NCBI GenBank assembly: GCA_003542275.1 | Contig: DPKY01000204.1 | Location: forward strand, 1 to 5,036 | Direction of reading: 5' to 3' | DNA: 5,036 bases | Origin: Methylococcaceae bacterium | GTDB lineage: Bacteria; Pseudomonadota; Gammaproteobacteria; Methylococcales; Methylomonadaceae | Shown: positions 1-5,036 of the stretch, in pieces | Position numbering within the stretch: position 1 is the first letter of the stretch | How the letters are laid out: each line of letters opens with the position of its first letter | Translations under genes and position numbers: made by a program | Notes under the pieces: generated by a model | What the model saw: only the letters and a program-made list of their open reading frames with translations | The model's database searches: none | Told to the model about the DNA's origin: nothing

Positions 1-472
1 GAGAAGCGGTGCGTTTATCTTCAATGCCGCTATAAAGGCCAATGACGCCCAAATACAAAAACAATAAAATCAGCTCAGAGGTTAAACGCGCATCCCACAC
101 CCACCACGTCCCCCACATGGGTTTTCCCCACAGCGAGCCGGTCACGAGTGCTAAAAAGGTAAAGCTCGCCCCAACTCGCGCACTGCTAATGCTGACAATT
201 TCAGCGAGTTTAATGCGCCAAACCAGTCCAATGCCGCCACTGATGGCCATGACAACGTAAATAAACATTGACATCCACGCCGCAGGAACGTGAACGTAAA
301 TAATGCGAAAGCTCTCGCCTTGCTGATAATCCGCAGGCGCCGTGATTAAGCCACCATAAAGCCCATAGCAAAGTAAAACCAAAAATAGCGCACTGAGCCA
401 CGGCAACATTTTCCCGCTGATAGCGTAAAAATAGGGCGGCGAAGAAAATTTATAAATAAATCGCATGAACAT
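1..472 (-). CDS. ccmC: Haem handling protein CcmC (3' end outside window)
   Basis: The first 157 codons of ccmC, read from an ATG two bases after the ccmB stop and open to the left edge; full-length family members are around 240-250 residues. CcmC is an inner-membrane protein that places haem on the chaperone CcmE at the periplasmic face. Visible are the haem-ligand histidine H61 in APADYQQG...YVHVPAAW (45-66) and the tryptophan-rich haem motif WGTWWVWD at 120-127 inside WGKPMWGTWWVWDARLTSE, the diagnostic signature of this family. Four hydrophobic segments are seen at about 23-43, 64-85, 100-115 and 132-148. The second ligand histidine should lie beyond the edge. An ATG at 466 is an alternative start (the protein begins MFMRF). 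A weak TGAG lies at the end of ccmB, and coupled translation is likely. Confidence 0.97.
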   Translation of the reverse strand, partial: MFMRFIYKFSSPPYFYAISGKMLPWLSALFLVLLCYGLYGGLITAPADYQQGESFRIIYVHVPAAWMSMFIYVVMAISGGIGLVWRIKLAEIVSISSARVGASFTFLALVTGSLWGKPMWGTWWVWDARLTSELILLFLYLGVIGLYSGIEDKRTAS

Positions 473-474
473 AA

Positions 475-1158
475 TTAACTCAAACTCATCTTTAAAGCTG
501 CCGCAGTAGGCAGTGGGGTTAACGTAAGGGCTAAAAATAAAATGGCGCACATCATCGACAAATGTCCCGAAATGGCAAAGCCTGACATCGCGGCGTCAAT
601 GGCACTACTGGCAAAAATTAACACCGGCACATAAAGCGGTAGCACTAAAATAGCCAGCAGCGCCCCGCCTTTACGCAATCCCAACGTCAGCGCCACCGCA
701 ATCGCGCCAATCAAACTGAGCACGGGCGTGCCCAGTAGCAAGGTTAGGAGTAAGACGCCAATGATAGGCGGTTCCATGTGCAGCATCATGCCCATTAACG
801 GCGCAATGAACAGCAATGGCACACTGGCAATGAGCCAATGACTAATCACTTTTGCCATCACCAAAAGTGACAGCGGGTGTGGGGTCATAACCATCAACTC
901 TAAACTGCCATCGTCATAATCCGCCCGAAACAGTGTTTCAATAGACATCAATGATGCTAACAGCGCCGCCACCCAAATAATCGCGGGGGCAATGCGTTTT
1001 AATAACGTAATTTCCGCGCCCAGCGCGAGGGGAAATAAAGTAATAACCATGACAAAAAAAGCCAGTGGACTGATCAATTCTGCGCGAAAGCGGTACGCTA
1101 ATAAAAGGTCGCGCGTTATCACCGCGCCAAAGGCGCGACATAAAGAAGGCATTTTCAT
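475..1158 (-). CDS. ccmB: Haem exporter membrane subunit CcmB
   Basis: 227-residue polytopic inner-membrane protein, close to the roughly 220 residues usual for CcmB. It pairs with the ATPase CcmA and with CcmC to release holo-CcmE during cytochrome c maturation. Signs: a short cytoplasmic N-terminus, then about six hydrophobic segments. The conserved CcmB stretches SPLAFFVMVITLFPLALG (30-47), LLKRIAPAIIWVAALL (52-67) and LFRADYDDGSLE (76-87, with the R78, D80 and D83-G84 pattern) are present, as are LLLGTP and LRKGGALLAILVLPLYVP further on. All match E. coli CcmB nearly position for position. The ATG at 1158 overlaps the ccmA stop by ATGA; a second in-frame ATG at 1152 is equally possible. 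Neither has a ribosome-binding site, so translational coupling to ccmA is likely. The TAA stop lies two bases before ccmC. Confidence 0.97.
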   Translation of the reverse strand: MKMPSLCRAFGAVITRDLLLAYRFRAELISPLAFFVMVITLFPLALGAEITLLKRIAPAIIWVAALLASLMSIETLFRADYDDGSLELMVMTPHPLSLLVMAKVISHWLIASVPLLFIAPLMGMMLHMEPPIIGVLLLTLLLGTPVLSLIGAIAVALTLGLRKGGALLAILVLPLYVPVLIFASSAIDAAMSGFAISGHLSMMCAILFLALTLTPLPTAAALKMSLS

Positions 1159-1769
1159 AAATGAATTTTTTGCATTAAAGTGTGCGGTAAGCGGGTTTCA
1201 TGATGCGAGGTCATTATGACGAGTCCGCCTTGCTTTGCGTGCGTTTCAATAAACGATTCAAACAACTCAATACTCGCACGGTCAAGCGAGGTAAAGGGCT
1301 CATCTAAAATCCATAAAGGTTTGTCTGTACACAGCAGTCGAGCGAGCGCTAAACGGCGCTGCTGGCCAGCGGATAATAAACGCACCCTTGTCTCTTGGTA
1401 GCCAGTGAGGCCAACTTTCGCCATCGCCTCATCAATGTGCAGCGTTGCTGACGAGAGTGCCTGTGCATAACGCAGATTTTCCTGTGCCGTTAACGCGAGC
1501 TTAAGGCCGTTATTGTGCCCAATATAAGCCGTATCACGATAAAACAGCTCAGAGTGTTCAATTGGCGTGGCATTCCAACATAAATCGCCACTCTCAGCGC
1601 GACGCAGTCCCGTTAAAATACGCAGTAGCGACGTTTTCCCCGCGCCATTCGCACCTTCAATCAGCAACACCTGACCACTGCATAAGGTAAAAGTTAAGTC
1701 ATGAAACAATAGGCGGTCATCACGAACGCAGGAAAGCTGGCACGCCTCAAGTATATTTAAAGTTGTCAT
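1155..1769 (-). CDS. ccmA: Haem exporter ATP-binding subunit CcmA
   Basis: 204-residue ABC ATPase, the typical CcmA length. With CcmB and CcmC it uses ATP hydrolysis to release haem-loaded CcmE from CcmC in cytochrome c maturation System I, on the cytoplasmic face of the membrane. Visible motifs: Walker A GANGAGKT at 39-46, CcmA-type GHNNGLK at 84-90 with LTAQENL following, ABC signature LSAGQQRR at 132-139, Walker B LWILDEP at 152-158 with catalytic Glu157, D-loop SLD at 161-163 and switch His in TSHH at 187-190. The Q-loop position (Gln in E. coli CcmA GHQPGIK) is Asn86. The ATG at 1769 fits the family N-terminus (LEACQLSC against E. coli LEARELLC), but no Shine-Dalgarno precedes it; the upstream bases are mostly A and T. 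It is separated from ccmG by 43 bases and its TGA overlaps the ccmB ATG. Confidence 0.97.
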   Translation of the reverse strand: MTTLNILEACQLSCVRDDRLLFHDLTFTLCSGQVLLIEGANGAGKTSLLRILTGLRRAESGDLCWNATPIEHSELFYRDTAYIGHNNGLKLALTAQENLRYAQALSSATLHIDEAMAKVGLTGYQETRVRLLSAGQQRRLALARLLCTDKPLWILDEPFTSLDRASIELFESFIETHAKQGGLVIMTSHHETRLPHTLMQKIHL

Positions 1770-1787
1770 GTAATTAAAAAAGAGATT

Positions 1788-1816
1788 TTTACAATTCAGC
1801 GTCTATTATACGTCAA
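1788..1816 (-). promoter_or_regulatory. Possible sigma70-type promoter ahead of ccmA
   Basis: The short gap after the ccmG stop is AT-rich. Two overlapping readings exist on the minus strand. TTGACG (1816-1811) lies 17 bases ahead of TGTAAA (1793-1788), a 5/6 match at -35 and 4/6 at -10. Alternatively a perfect TATAAT (1810-1805) is present, but it has no good -35 (CTAAAT at 17-base spacing) and no extended TG. The first reading would give a leader of only about 10 bases before the ccmA ATG, the second about 28. This would allow ccmABC to be expressed without the cytochrome. Chance occurrence in AT-rich sequence is possible. Confidence 0.3.
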
Positions 1817-2358
1817 TTTACGCCCTGATTTAGCGTTGCTTGTAGCGCCTGCCACACTTCCTGCGTTAATTTTCCTATATGTCGCGCTCGAATATGACCA
1901 CTTTTATCGACAATGTACGTTTGCGGCACACTCAGTACCTCAAAAGGCGCCGCTGAGATCATCGCGCCATCAAATAAGGTTTCGACAAACGGGTTGCCTT
2001 GCGCTTGTAGATAGGCTCGGGCATTGTCTAGGTCGTCTTGATACGCCACACCGTAAACAAAAAATTGCTGTTGCGCGGCAATTTTCATGAGTAACTCATG
2101 CTCTGCGCGACACGCGCCACACCAAGAGGCCCAAATGTTAATCACCGCCGGGGTTTTAAAATGCGCCGTGCTGATGTGTTGCTGCGTATTGGCTAAACGG
2201 GGTAGCGTGACAAGCGGTAGCGTTTTACCAATCAAGCGCGAAGGCTGTTTATTGGGGTCAAAGGCAAGCCCATAGCCATACAGTACCCCCAGAACCAGCA
2301 GTAAACTCAGGGGTAAAATAAAGAGAAGACGGGGAAATGCTTTTTCTTTTTCTTTCAT
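1813..2358 (-). CDS. ccmG: CcmG/DsbE-type thiol:disulfide oxidoreductase
   Basis: 181-residue membrane-anchored thioredoxin, the usual length for CcmG. In System I it keeps the CXXCH cysteines of apocytochromes reduced in the periplasm, fed by CcdA or DsbD and working with CcmH. A lysine-rich N-terminus (MKEKEK) precedes one membrane helix at about 11-31. The family linker LIGKTLP is at 42-48, the active site WCGAC at 79-83, CRAEH at 83-87, the CcmG-like stretch GVAYQDDLDNARAYL at 103-117 with GNPF following, and the cis-proline at P145 in SVPQT. The start overlaps the cytochrome stop (ATGA), and no clear Shine-Dalgarno is present, so translation is probably coupled. Oddities: the usual GVxGAPE before the cis-proline reads EVLSVPQ, and the Asp of HAGDL is Lys163. 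A TlpA/ResA-like specialised reductase is the alternative, but overall alignment favours CcmG. It sits before ccmA rather than between ccmF and ccmH. Confidence 0.9.
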   Translation of the reverse strand: MKEKEKAFPRLLFILPLSLLLVLGVLYGYGLAFDPNKQPSRLIGKTLPLVTLPRLANTQQHISTAHFKTPAVINIWASWCGACRAEHELLMKIAAQQQFFVYGVAYQDDLDNARAYLQAQGNPFVETLFDGAMISAAPFEVLSVPQTYIVDKSGHIRARHIGKLTQEVWQALQATLNQGVN

Positions 2359-5036
2359 TTGATATACGCTGCGCCAAGTTGACGCACCTTGTCTTTATCG
2401 TGGAAATATTTGAACTTCGGTAGAGCGTTCACGCCATGACACGCCACGCAAAACGTATTTTTCACGCCTTCCGTGCGTAAAAAACTGTCCAACGCCCCGC
2501 CTTCAATTCGCTCCGATTGTCCCAATGATAAAACCGCTGTTGGCGCGGATGCGAGCGCCTTCGCGTGAATTTTTGCACTCCAAAAATGCGGTTCATGGCA
2601 GGTTTTGCAAGCAATTTCACCAATGTCGTCTATATCTTCTTTTGAATTGAGTAGCGGCATACTTGTTTTATCTGAACGCAAGACCATATCTTGCCTTGGG
2701 TGCGTAAAATATTTCACGCGTGTTTCTTTAGCAATACCTTGTTTTTGATGGCAATTAAGACACAGCTTATCTTCGCGCAAGTGGCTATGTTGCAAGGTGT
2801 CATCACTAAAATCCTCAATGACCCGCGTAGCTGATGACAACTGCGGTGTATGACTCTCCGCTCTGTGCAAACTGTGACAATTTCCGCATACGCCAATAGA
2901 TGCAGGCTTTTCGCCAAAGCGATTCGTGCTATTTTTTGCGCTGAGACGCAAATCATGATTACTACCCACCACCGCCTGTTTGCCTTGATGACAATGTGAA
3001 CAGAGCTGCCCGTCTTTATCTGTTTCCACCAACGCCGCTGTGTTAGGCTTGCCTTCATGCACACTATGACAAGTTAAGCAGCCTACTTTGCGTGTTGTTT
3101 TACCCACAACAATCTCAACGGCTTTATCGAGTGTCACGTTCAGTGGATGCACGCCTTTTTGCTTGGCATCGTCTTTATCTTTTGCGTGTTGGCGCGTATG
3201 ACACGTTTGGCAAAGCGCCTCCGCTTCTTTAATTCCTTTATCGAGTAGTGCCGTATCAGGATTGCCACTGTGCACGTTATGGCAACTTTGACAGGTGACT
3301 AAGGTAACGTCTTTGTCATGCTGTTTCATGGGGGAATCGGGTTTGACGTTCACGGGATGAATGCCTTTGCGCCGCGCGTCTTCTTTGTTTTTGGCCGACT
3401 GCTTGTCGTGACACGTTTCACAAAGCGCCTCTTGATTGGCATATTTTTTATCCAGTAACGCACTCCCTAATTGCCCATTGTGCGTGACATGGCAGGTATT
3501 GCACGTCACAAAATCTACCGTTTTACCGTCTTTTTTCATCGGCGTTAAATGCTTTTTGCTGTCTGGTTTGATATTGACAGGATGCACGCCTTTTTTGTGC
3601 GCGGCGTGTTCATTTTCAGAAAATTGCCGTGCATGACAGCGAATACACAACGCGGCTTTGCTGTTATCTAGCACCGTTAACGCCGCCGACTGCTCACCGC
3701 CATGGATTTGATGACACGTTTGACATACCATTTCGTTTTGATGCCCCACCATCGCGCCATGTTCAATTAAATCCTGTGGCAAACCATGGGCTTGCAAAGC
3801 GGGTTCTAACGCAAATCCGTTTGCGTTGAGTTGGCGCGGAGCGCTGAGTTTGATACCTAAAGGGTGATTAACGCCGCGATGTCGGGCATTTTGATCACGC
3901 GCCGCTTTGCCTTTGGATTCATGGCATTTTTCACATAAATCCCCGTTTTGATTGGGTACGCGTAGCCACGCGTTTGCGTGGTCTTTATAGAGCGTGTCAC
4001 TTTTTTGCGTAGCCGGCGCTTTGGTGTGGGGCGTGTGAGGACTTGCACAGTTTAGCGTGTCATGTTCACCGTGCGGAAAATCCTCAGGCACCTTATCTTG
4101 GCGATGTGCAACAAAACGGGCTTTTTTAAGTTCAGCACTGTCATACACACTCGTGTGTTGCTGACCGGTGCCAATACGGCGGCGGGAATCAACAATGGCG
4201 CCATTATGGCAGCTATAGCACATTAAAAAAGACCCATCAGGCAACATACCTTGCGCATCTTTATTGGCTGTCTTGGAATTCCATGAGAGATGACACAGTA
4301 AACAATTTTTCTGCGACGCCTTCACATCCTCGTTTTCTTTATTTGGCATCGCTGGCGTTACGTTGTTTGTGTTAATGGACAATTCAACTACTTGATTACC
4401 CAATGTTTCGGCTACCACCAACCTATTTTCGTGCCACGCAAGTGAGGTGGGGGATTGTAAAATAAGCGTTTTTCCCGCTGCATCCACTAACTGACCCAAC
4501 GGTTCGCCCGCATGAAAGACTTTAATCGTGCCAAAATAACTGTCGCTGACATAAAGCAAATCGTTATTGGTATCAAAGGCGATACCATTGGGGCGAAATA
4601 ACGTCGCACTCTTTAACCCAAATGTACCAATAACGCCAAAAAAACGCCCATGTTGATCAAATTGTTGAATGCGGGCGTTTAAAATGTCGACAACATATAA
4701 GTAGCCATCTCGATCAAAGGCCATCTGAAAAGGGTATTGAAACTCGCCCTCACGCTCACCACGTTGACCAAAACACGCCAGCGCCTTATCACGCGCCAAA
4801 TCATATTGGCAAATACGGTGATTGGCACGGTCAGCCCAAAATAGTTTATCGTCAGACACAGCAACGGCAACGGGTTCGGACGCATGAGCACTGGGTGTCA
4901 CTGTCGATACATCAATTTTTTTGAGAAGACGCCCCGTGTTATCGACATGGCGTATTTCACGCCGGCGCGGACTGGCCACCCACCAGGTATTTTGATAGGC
5001 AAAAACGGTTAATGCGCTGTCGTCATCGTCAAGTAT
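2355..5036 (-). CDS. NHL beta-propeller / 15-haem c-type cytochrome fusion (5' end outside window)
   Basis: Large electron-transfer protein, presumably exported to the periplasm or cell surface because haem c is attached there. The frame stays open to the right edge, giving 893 codons plus stop. A GTG at 4979 could be taken as a start, but it lies inside a propeller blade (TWWVASPRRREIRHVD) and 19 further in-frame codons precede it, so the true start and any signal peptide are outside. Counting the GTG codon as residue 1, residues up to about 205 are NHL-like blades. Residues 226-848 carry 15 CXXCH motifs (first Cys at 226, 254, 349, 419, 445, 493, 520, 563, 590, 634, 660, 698, 740, 791, 844) plus a broken CASPH at 311. 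They form eight pairs of the doubled-CXXCH type (cytochrome c3/c7-like). The stop overlaps the next gene by ATGA. Haem binding is certain from the motifs. The redox partner and location are unknown; electron transfer across or outside the envelope is an inference. I do not recognise a named orthologue. Confidence 0.95.
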   Translation of the reverse strand: MLDDDDSALTVFAYQNTWWVASPRRREIRHVDNTGRLLKKIDVSTVTPSAHASEPVAVAVSDDKLFWADRANHRICQYDLARDKALACFGQRGEREGEFQYPFQMAFDRDGYLYVVDILNARIQQFDQHGRFFGVIGTFGLKSATLFRPNGIAFDTNNDLLYVSDSYFGTIKVFHAGEPLGQLVDAAGKTLILQSPTSLAWHENRLVVAETLGNQVVELSINTNNVTPAMPNKENEDVKASQKNCLLCHLSWNSKTANKDAQGMLPDGSFLMCYSCHNGAIVDSRRRIGTGQQHTSVYDSAELKKARFVAHRQDKVPEDFPHGEHDTLNCASPHTPHTKAPATQKSDTLYKDHANAWLRVPNQNGDLCEKCHESKGKAARDQNARHRGVNHPLGIKLSAPRQLNANGFALEPALQAHGLPQDLIEHGAMVGHQNEMVCQTCHQIHGGEQSAALTVLDNSKAALCIRCHARQFSENEHAAHKKGVHPVNIKPDSKKHLTPMKKDGKTVDFVTCNTCHVTHNGQLGSALLDKKYANQEALCETCHDKQSAKNKEDARRKGIHPVNVKPDSPMKQHDKDVTLVTCQSCHNVHSGNPDTALLDKGIKEAEALCQTCHTRQHAKDKDDAKQKGVHPLNVTLDKAVEIVVGKTTRKVGCLTCHSVHEGKPNTAALVETDKDGQLCSHCHQGKQAVVGSNHDLRLSAKNSTNRFGEKPASIGVCGNCHSLHRAESHTPQLSSATRVIEDFSDDTLQHSHLREDKLCLNCHQKQGIAKETRVKYFTHPRQDMVLRSDKTSMPLLNSKEDIDDIGEIACKTCHEPHFWSAKIHAKALASAPTAVLSLGQSERIEGGALDSFLRTEGVKNTFCVACHGVNALPKFKYFHDKDKVRQLGAAYIK
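3081..3725 (-). repeat. Three tandem coding repeats (paired-haem modules 3-5)
   Basis: Three consecutive units of 222, 210 and 213 bases (3725-3504, 3503-3294, 3293-3081) encode 74, 70 and 71 residues of the same design: CxxCHxxH-G-x4-ALLDK-x5-EALCxxCH-x2-Q, a lysine-rich helix, then KG(V/I)HP(V/L)NV. The block encoding the KGVHPVN stretch is recognisable at DNA level in all three (near 3565-3600, 3340-3370 and 3130-3160). The flanking modules keep the pairing but have drifted far more. The HP motif after each pair probably provides a distal histidine ligand; this is inferred from its regular position. Confidence 0.85.
4035..4049 (-). other. Degenerate haem c site (CASPH in place of CXXCH)
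   Basis: The codons TGT GCA AGT CCT CAC encode C-A-S-P-H at residues 311-315 of the cytochrome (GTG at 4979 = 1). This is exactly where the first site of the second haem pair is expected, 53 residues after the preceding CYSCH and before the partner CEKCH at 349. The second haem-attaching cysteine is proline, and changing CCT to a Cys codon needs at least two base changes. The axial His315 and the +3 His318 are both kept (CASPHTPH), matching the CxxCHxxH form of the first site in later pairs. Covalent attachment by System I normally needs both cysteines, so this position probably lacks haem c, or holds it through a single thioether bond. Confidence 0.85.
4365..5036 (-). other. NHL-type beta-propeller domain (partial)
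   Basis: N-terminal part of the cytochrome gene. Five recurring strand patterns of the NHL form (hydrophobic strand, D or S/E, N/G, then a second strand ending in an aromatic or D) are visible, counting the GTG at 4979 as residue 1: TWWVASPRRREIRHVD around -2 to 13, KLFWADRANHRICQYD at 45-60, YLYVVDILNARIQQFD at 93-108, LLYVSDSYFGTIKVFH at 141-156 and RLVVAETLGNQVVELS at 186-201. Each is preceded by a P-x-x-x-A/L turn such as PFQMAFD or PNGIAFD. A six-bladed propeller would need roughly one more blade, expected upstream of the window. Such propellers usually bind proteins or ligands. What this one binds cannot be told from the sequence. Confidence 0.85.

Noticed and set aside
42..260. Plus-strand open frame within ccmC
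   Set aside because: It lies antisense to the conserved CcmC haem motif region and its translation has no recognisable features; a shadow frame.
1510..1518. Asn in place of Gln in the CcmA Q-loop (GHNNGLK) as a defect
   Set aside because: This position varies among CcmA proteins as I recall, and all other ATPase motifs are intact, so it is not evidence of an inactive enzyme.
1776..1790. Possible terminator at the AAAAA-TCTC-TTTTTT stretch before ccmA
   Set aside because: The stem would be only A-T pairs with no G-C core, and it lies within an apparently continuous operon.
1836..2275. Plus-strand open frames opposite ccmG
   Set aside because: Antisense to conserved thioredoxin codons, no start signals and no recognisable protein features.
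2714..3064. 116-codon minus-strand frame inside the cytochrome
   Set aside because: It overlaps conserved haem-motif codons in another frame; its translation is an out-of-frame image of the CXXCH repeats.
2355..4979. Taking the GTG at 4979 as the start of the cytochrome
   Set aside because: The same frame is open for 19 more codons to the window edge, and the GTG valine sits in the middle of a propeller strand; there is no signal peptide after it.

Overview
The window holds five protein genes, all read from the minus strand and packed into one apparent operon. In transcription order (high to low coordinates) they are: a very large multihaem c-type cytochrome with a beta-propeller N-terminus (start beyond the right edge), a CcmG/DsbE-type thioredoxin, ccmA, ccmB, and the first two thirds of ccmC (cut by the left edge). 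The CcmA, CcmB and CcmC sequences closely resemble the gammaproteobacterial System I proteins as I remember them from E. coli (for example the haem-handling segment WGKPMWGTWWVWD in CcmC). I therefore infer a gammaproteobacterium, probably one with an extensive respiratory or extracellular electron-transfer chain. The species cannot be read from this stretch.

Region by region: 5036-2355 encodes at least 893 residues, made of about five visible NHL-type propeller blades followed by eight paired haem modules. There are 15 intact CXXCH sites and one broken site (CASPH), so 16 ancestral positions. From 2358 to 1813 is a membrane-anchored thioredoxin with a WCGAC active site; its ATG overlaps the cytochrome stop codon (ATGA). 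A 43-base gap (1770-1812) holds a possible promoter. Then ccmA (1769-1155) and ccmB (1158-475) overlap by ATGA, and ccmC starts two bases after ccmB. No stretch over 300 bases lacks a gene, and no RNA gene, mobile element or CRISPR array was seen.

How the genes work together: CcmA (ATPase) and CcmB/CcmC (membrane proteins) handle haem and release holo-CcmE in cytochrome c maturation System I. CcmG keeps the CXXCH cysteines of the apocytochrome reduced so that haem can be attached. A protein with 15 haem sites is a very heavy client for this pathway. Placing it directly ahead of, and translationally coupled to, the maturation genes suggests that the haem-loading capacity is co-expressed with its main substrate. 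The rest of the pathway (ccmD, E, F, H) would be expected beyond the left edge.

The most notable points are the propeller-cytochrome fusion coupled to ccm, the strictly alternating CxxCHxxH/CxxCH layout with one haem site lost but its histidines kept, and a CcmG whose usual acidic groove residues are replaced.
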